Assembly: GCA_903970565.1 (NCBI GenBank)
Contig: CAJCJE010000556.1
Span: 1-5,895 of the forward strand
Length of the DNA: 5,895 nucleotides
Direction: 5' to 3'
Source: Candidatus Melainabacteria bacterium
GTDB taxonomy: Bacteria; Actinomycetota; Actinomycetes; Mycobacteriales; Pseudonocardiaceae
The notes under the pieces: generated by a model
What the model was told of the DNA's origin: nothing
The model's database searches: none
Seen by the model: the letters and a program-made list of their open reading frames with translations, nothing else
In this document: in pieces, positions 5,003 to 5,895 of the stretch
Layout of the letters: each line of letters starts with the position of its first letter
Numbering within the stretch: position 1 is the first letter of the stretch
Position numbers and translations under genes: made by a program

Positions 5003-5895
5003 ACGGTCCGGAACGCACCGACGTCCTGATCGTCGGCGCCGGCCACGCCGGCGTCGGCCTCGCGGTGACACTGGCAAAATCCGACAACCCGCCGTCCGTG
5101 CTGCTGGCCGGCGGCGAACCGGCGCTGCCCTATGAGCGCCCACCCCTGACCAAGAGATTGCTCTACGGGGAGCCCGACGCGGCACCGGTACTACTGCGCT
5201 CGGCCGAGTACTGGCAGCGTTCTCCGGTGATCCTGCGGACCGGCGACCACGTCGTGACCGTCGATCCGGTAGCGAAAACGGCGCGCACCGCCAGCGGCCG
5301 GTTGATCGGTTACGGGGCACTGGTCTGGGCGGCCGGTGGCCGCGCGGCGTCGTGCGGGCTGCCAGGTGAGCAGTTGCGCGGCGTGCACACCATCCGCGCG
5401 TTCCCCGACGTGACCGCGCTTCGCGTGGAGTTGGTGGCCGGCAGGCGCGCCGTTGTCATCGGCGGCGGCTATATCGGGCTCGAGGCCGCCGCTGCGTTGC
5501 GGAGCCTGGGCATCGTCGTCACCGTCGTCGAGGTGGCACAGCGGCTGCTGGCCAGGGTCACCGGCACCGCCGTGTCGGATTTCTTCGCCACACTGCACCG
5601 CGCCGCAGGTGTCGACATCCGGCTGGGGATGGGCGTCGAACGCATCCTCGGGCGGGACGGACAGGTGGTCGGTGTGCGCTTGGCCGACGGTAGCGAGATC
5701 CCGGCCGATATCGTGATTGTCGGTGTCGGCATGCGTCCCAACGTCTCCGCTGTCATCGAAGCCGGTGCGGCTGGCGACGCGGCGGGGGTCGAGGTCGACG
5801 TGCGATGTCAGACCTCGCTGCGTGACGTCTACGCCATCGGCGACTGCGCGCGCCAACTCACCCCGTGGTCGGCCTCGGACGCGGCGATGCGAGTG
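4999..5895 (+). CDS. FAD/NAD(P)-dependent ferredoxin reductase (putidaredoxin reductase-like), 3' truncated
   Basis: The frame opens with GTG at 4999 and runs without a stop to the window edge (299 codons), so about a quarter of a typical 400-residue enzyme is missing. The FAD site begins VGAGHAGVG at 12-20, followed by the family's PYERPPLTK at 44-52. The second Rossmann motif, for NAD, is GGGYIGLE at 155-162, with a glutamate in the TVVE segment after the next strand, which favours NADH. The FAD-closing motif YAIGDCA is at 278-284. It should oxidise NADH and reduce the ferredoxin encoded immediately upstream. The start overlaps the ferredoxin stop as GTGA and has no clear Shine-Dalgarno sequence, which suggests reinitiation by ribosomes finishing the ferredoxin. 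What remains is intact, with no frameshift. Confidence 0.94.
   Translation, partial: MNGPERTDVLIVGAGHAGVGLAVTLAKSDNPPSVLLAGGEPALPYERPPLTKRLLYGEPDAAPVLLRSAEYWQRSPVILRTGDHVVTVDPVAKTARTASGRLIGYGALVWAAGGRAASCGLPGEQLRGVHTIRAFPDVTALRVELVAGRRAVVIGGGYIGLEAAAALRSLGIVVTVVEVAQRLLARVTGTAVSDFFATLHRAAGVDIRLGMGVERILGRDGQVVGVRLADGSEIPADIVIVGVGMRPNVSAVIEAGAAGDAAGVEVDVRCQTSLRDVYAIGDCARQLTPWSASDAAMRV

Noticed and set aside
4103..5320. Long minus-strand open frame of 405 codons
   Set aside because: It lies opposite the P450, ferredoxin and reductase genes, all of which have intact family motifs. Its translation is arginine-, serine- and proline-rich with no recognisable domain, as expected of antisense frames in GC-rich DNA.

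Overview
The window comes from a GC-rich actinobacterium. Very high G+C at third codon positions, frequent GTG starts, tightly overlapping genes and the protein families (AidB-like acyl-CoA dehydrogenase, DUF3237, mycofactocin-era style SDR, class I P450 with its own redox partners) all fit a mycolic-acid-containing genus such as Mycolicibacterium, Rhodococcus, Gordonia or Nocardia. No diagnostic sequence fixes the genus, and I see no tRNA, rRNA, insertion sequence or CRISPR array.

Layout. The left end (2-810) holds the C-terminal end of an acyl-CoA dehydrogenase-like gene, probably of the AidB type, followed with an ATGA overlap by a complete DUF3237 gene. Both read rightward and stop just before a strong hairpin (827-861). 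The next gene, a small NTF2/SnoaL-like protein, converges on that hairpin from the minus strand (875-1345). A 95-bp divergent control region (1346-1440) follows. It carries two perfect 15-bp palindromes whose centres are 52 bp apart, one near each start codon. From 1441 to the right edge runs a five-gene plus-strand set: a glutaryl-CoA dehydrogenase-like acyl-CoA dehydrogenase, a short-chain dehydrogenase/reductase, a cytochrome P450, a putidaredoxin-type [2Fe-2S] ferredoxin, and an FAD/NAD ferredoxin reductase that runs off the window. The last three overlap their upstream neighbours by 8, 1 and 4 nt, so SDR-P450-ferredoxin-reductase are probably translationally coupled.

How it may work together (inference). 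NADH electrons would pass from the reductase to the ferredoxin to the P450, which hydroxylates an unknown substrate. The SDR could oxidise the resulting alcohol, and the acyl-CoA dehydrogenase acts on a CoA thioester elsewhere in the route. The SnoaL-like and DUF3237 proteins are candidate accessory hydratases, isomerases or binding proteins. This looks like a small catabolic operon for a terpenoid, steroid-like or alicyclic acid, switched by one dimeric repressor, probably of the TetR family, which is not encoded in the window. The substrate cannot be read from the sequence. The two points most worth pursuing are the paired operators and the P450 I-helix, where the usual threonine is replaced by glycine.
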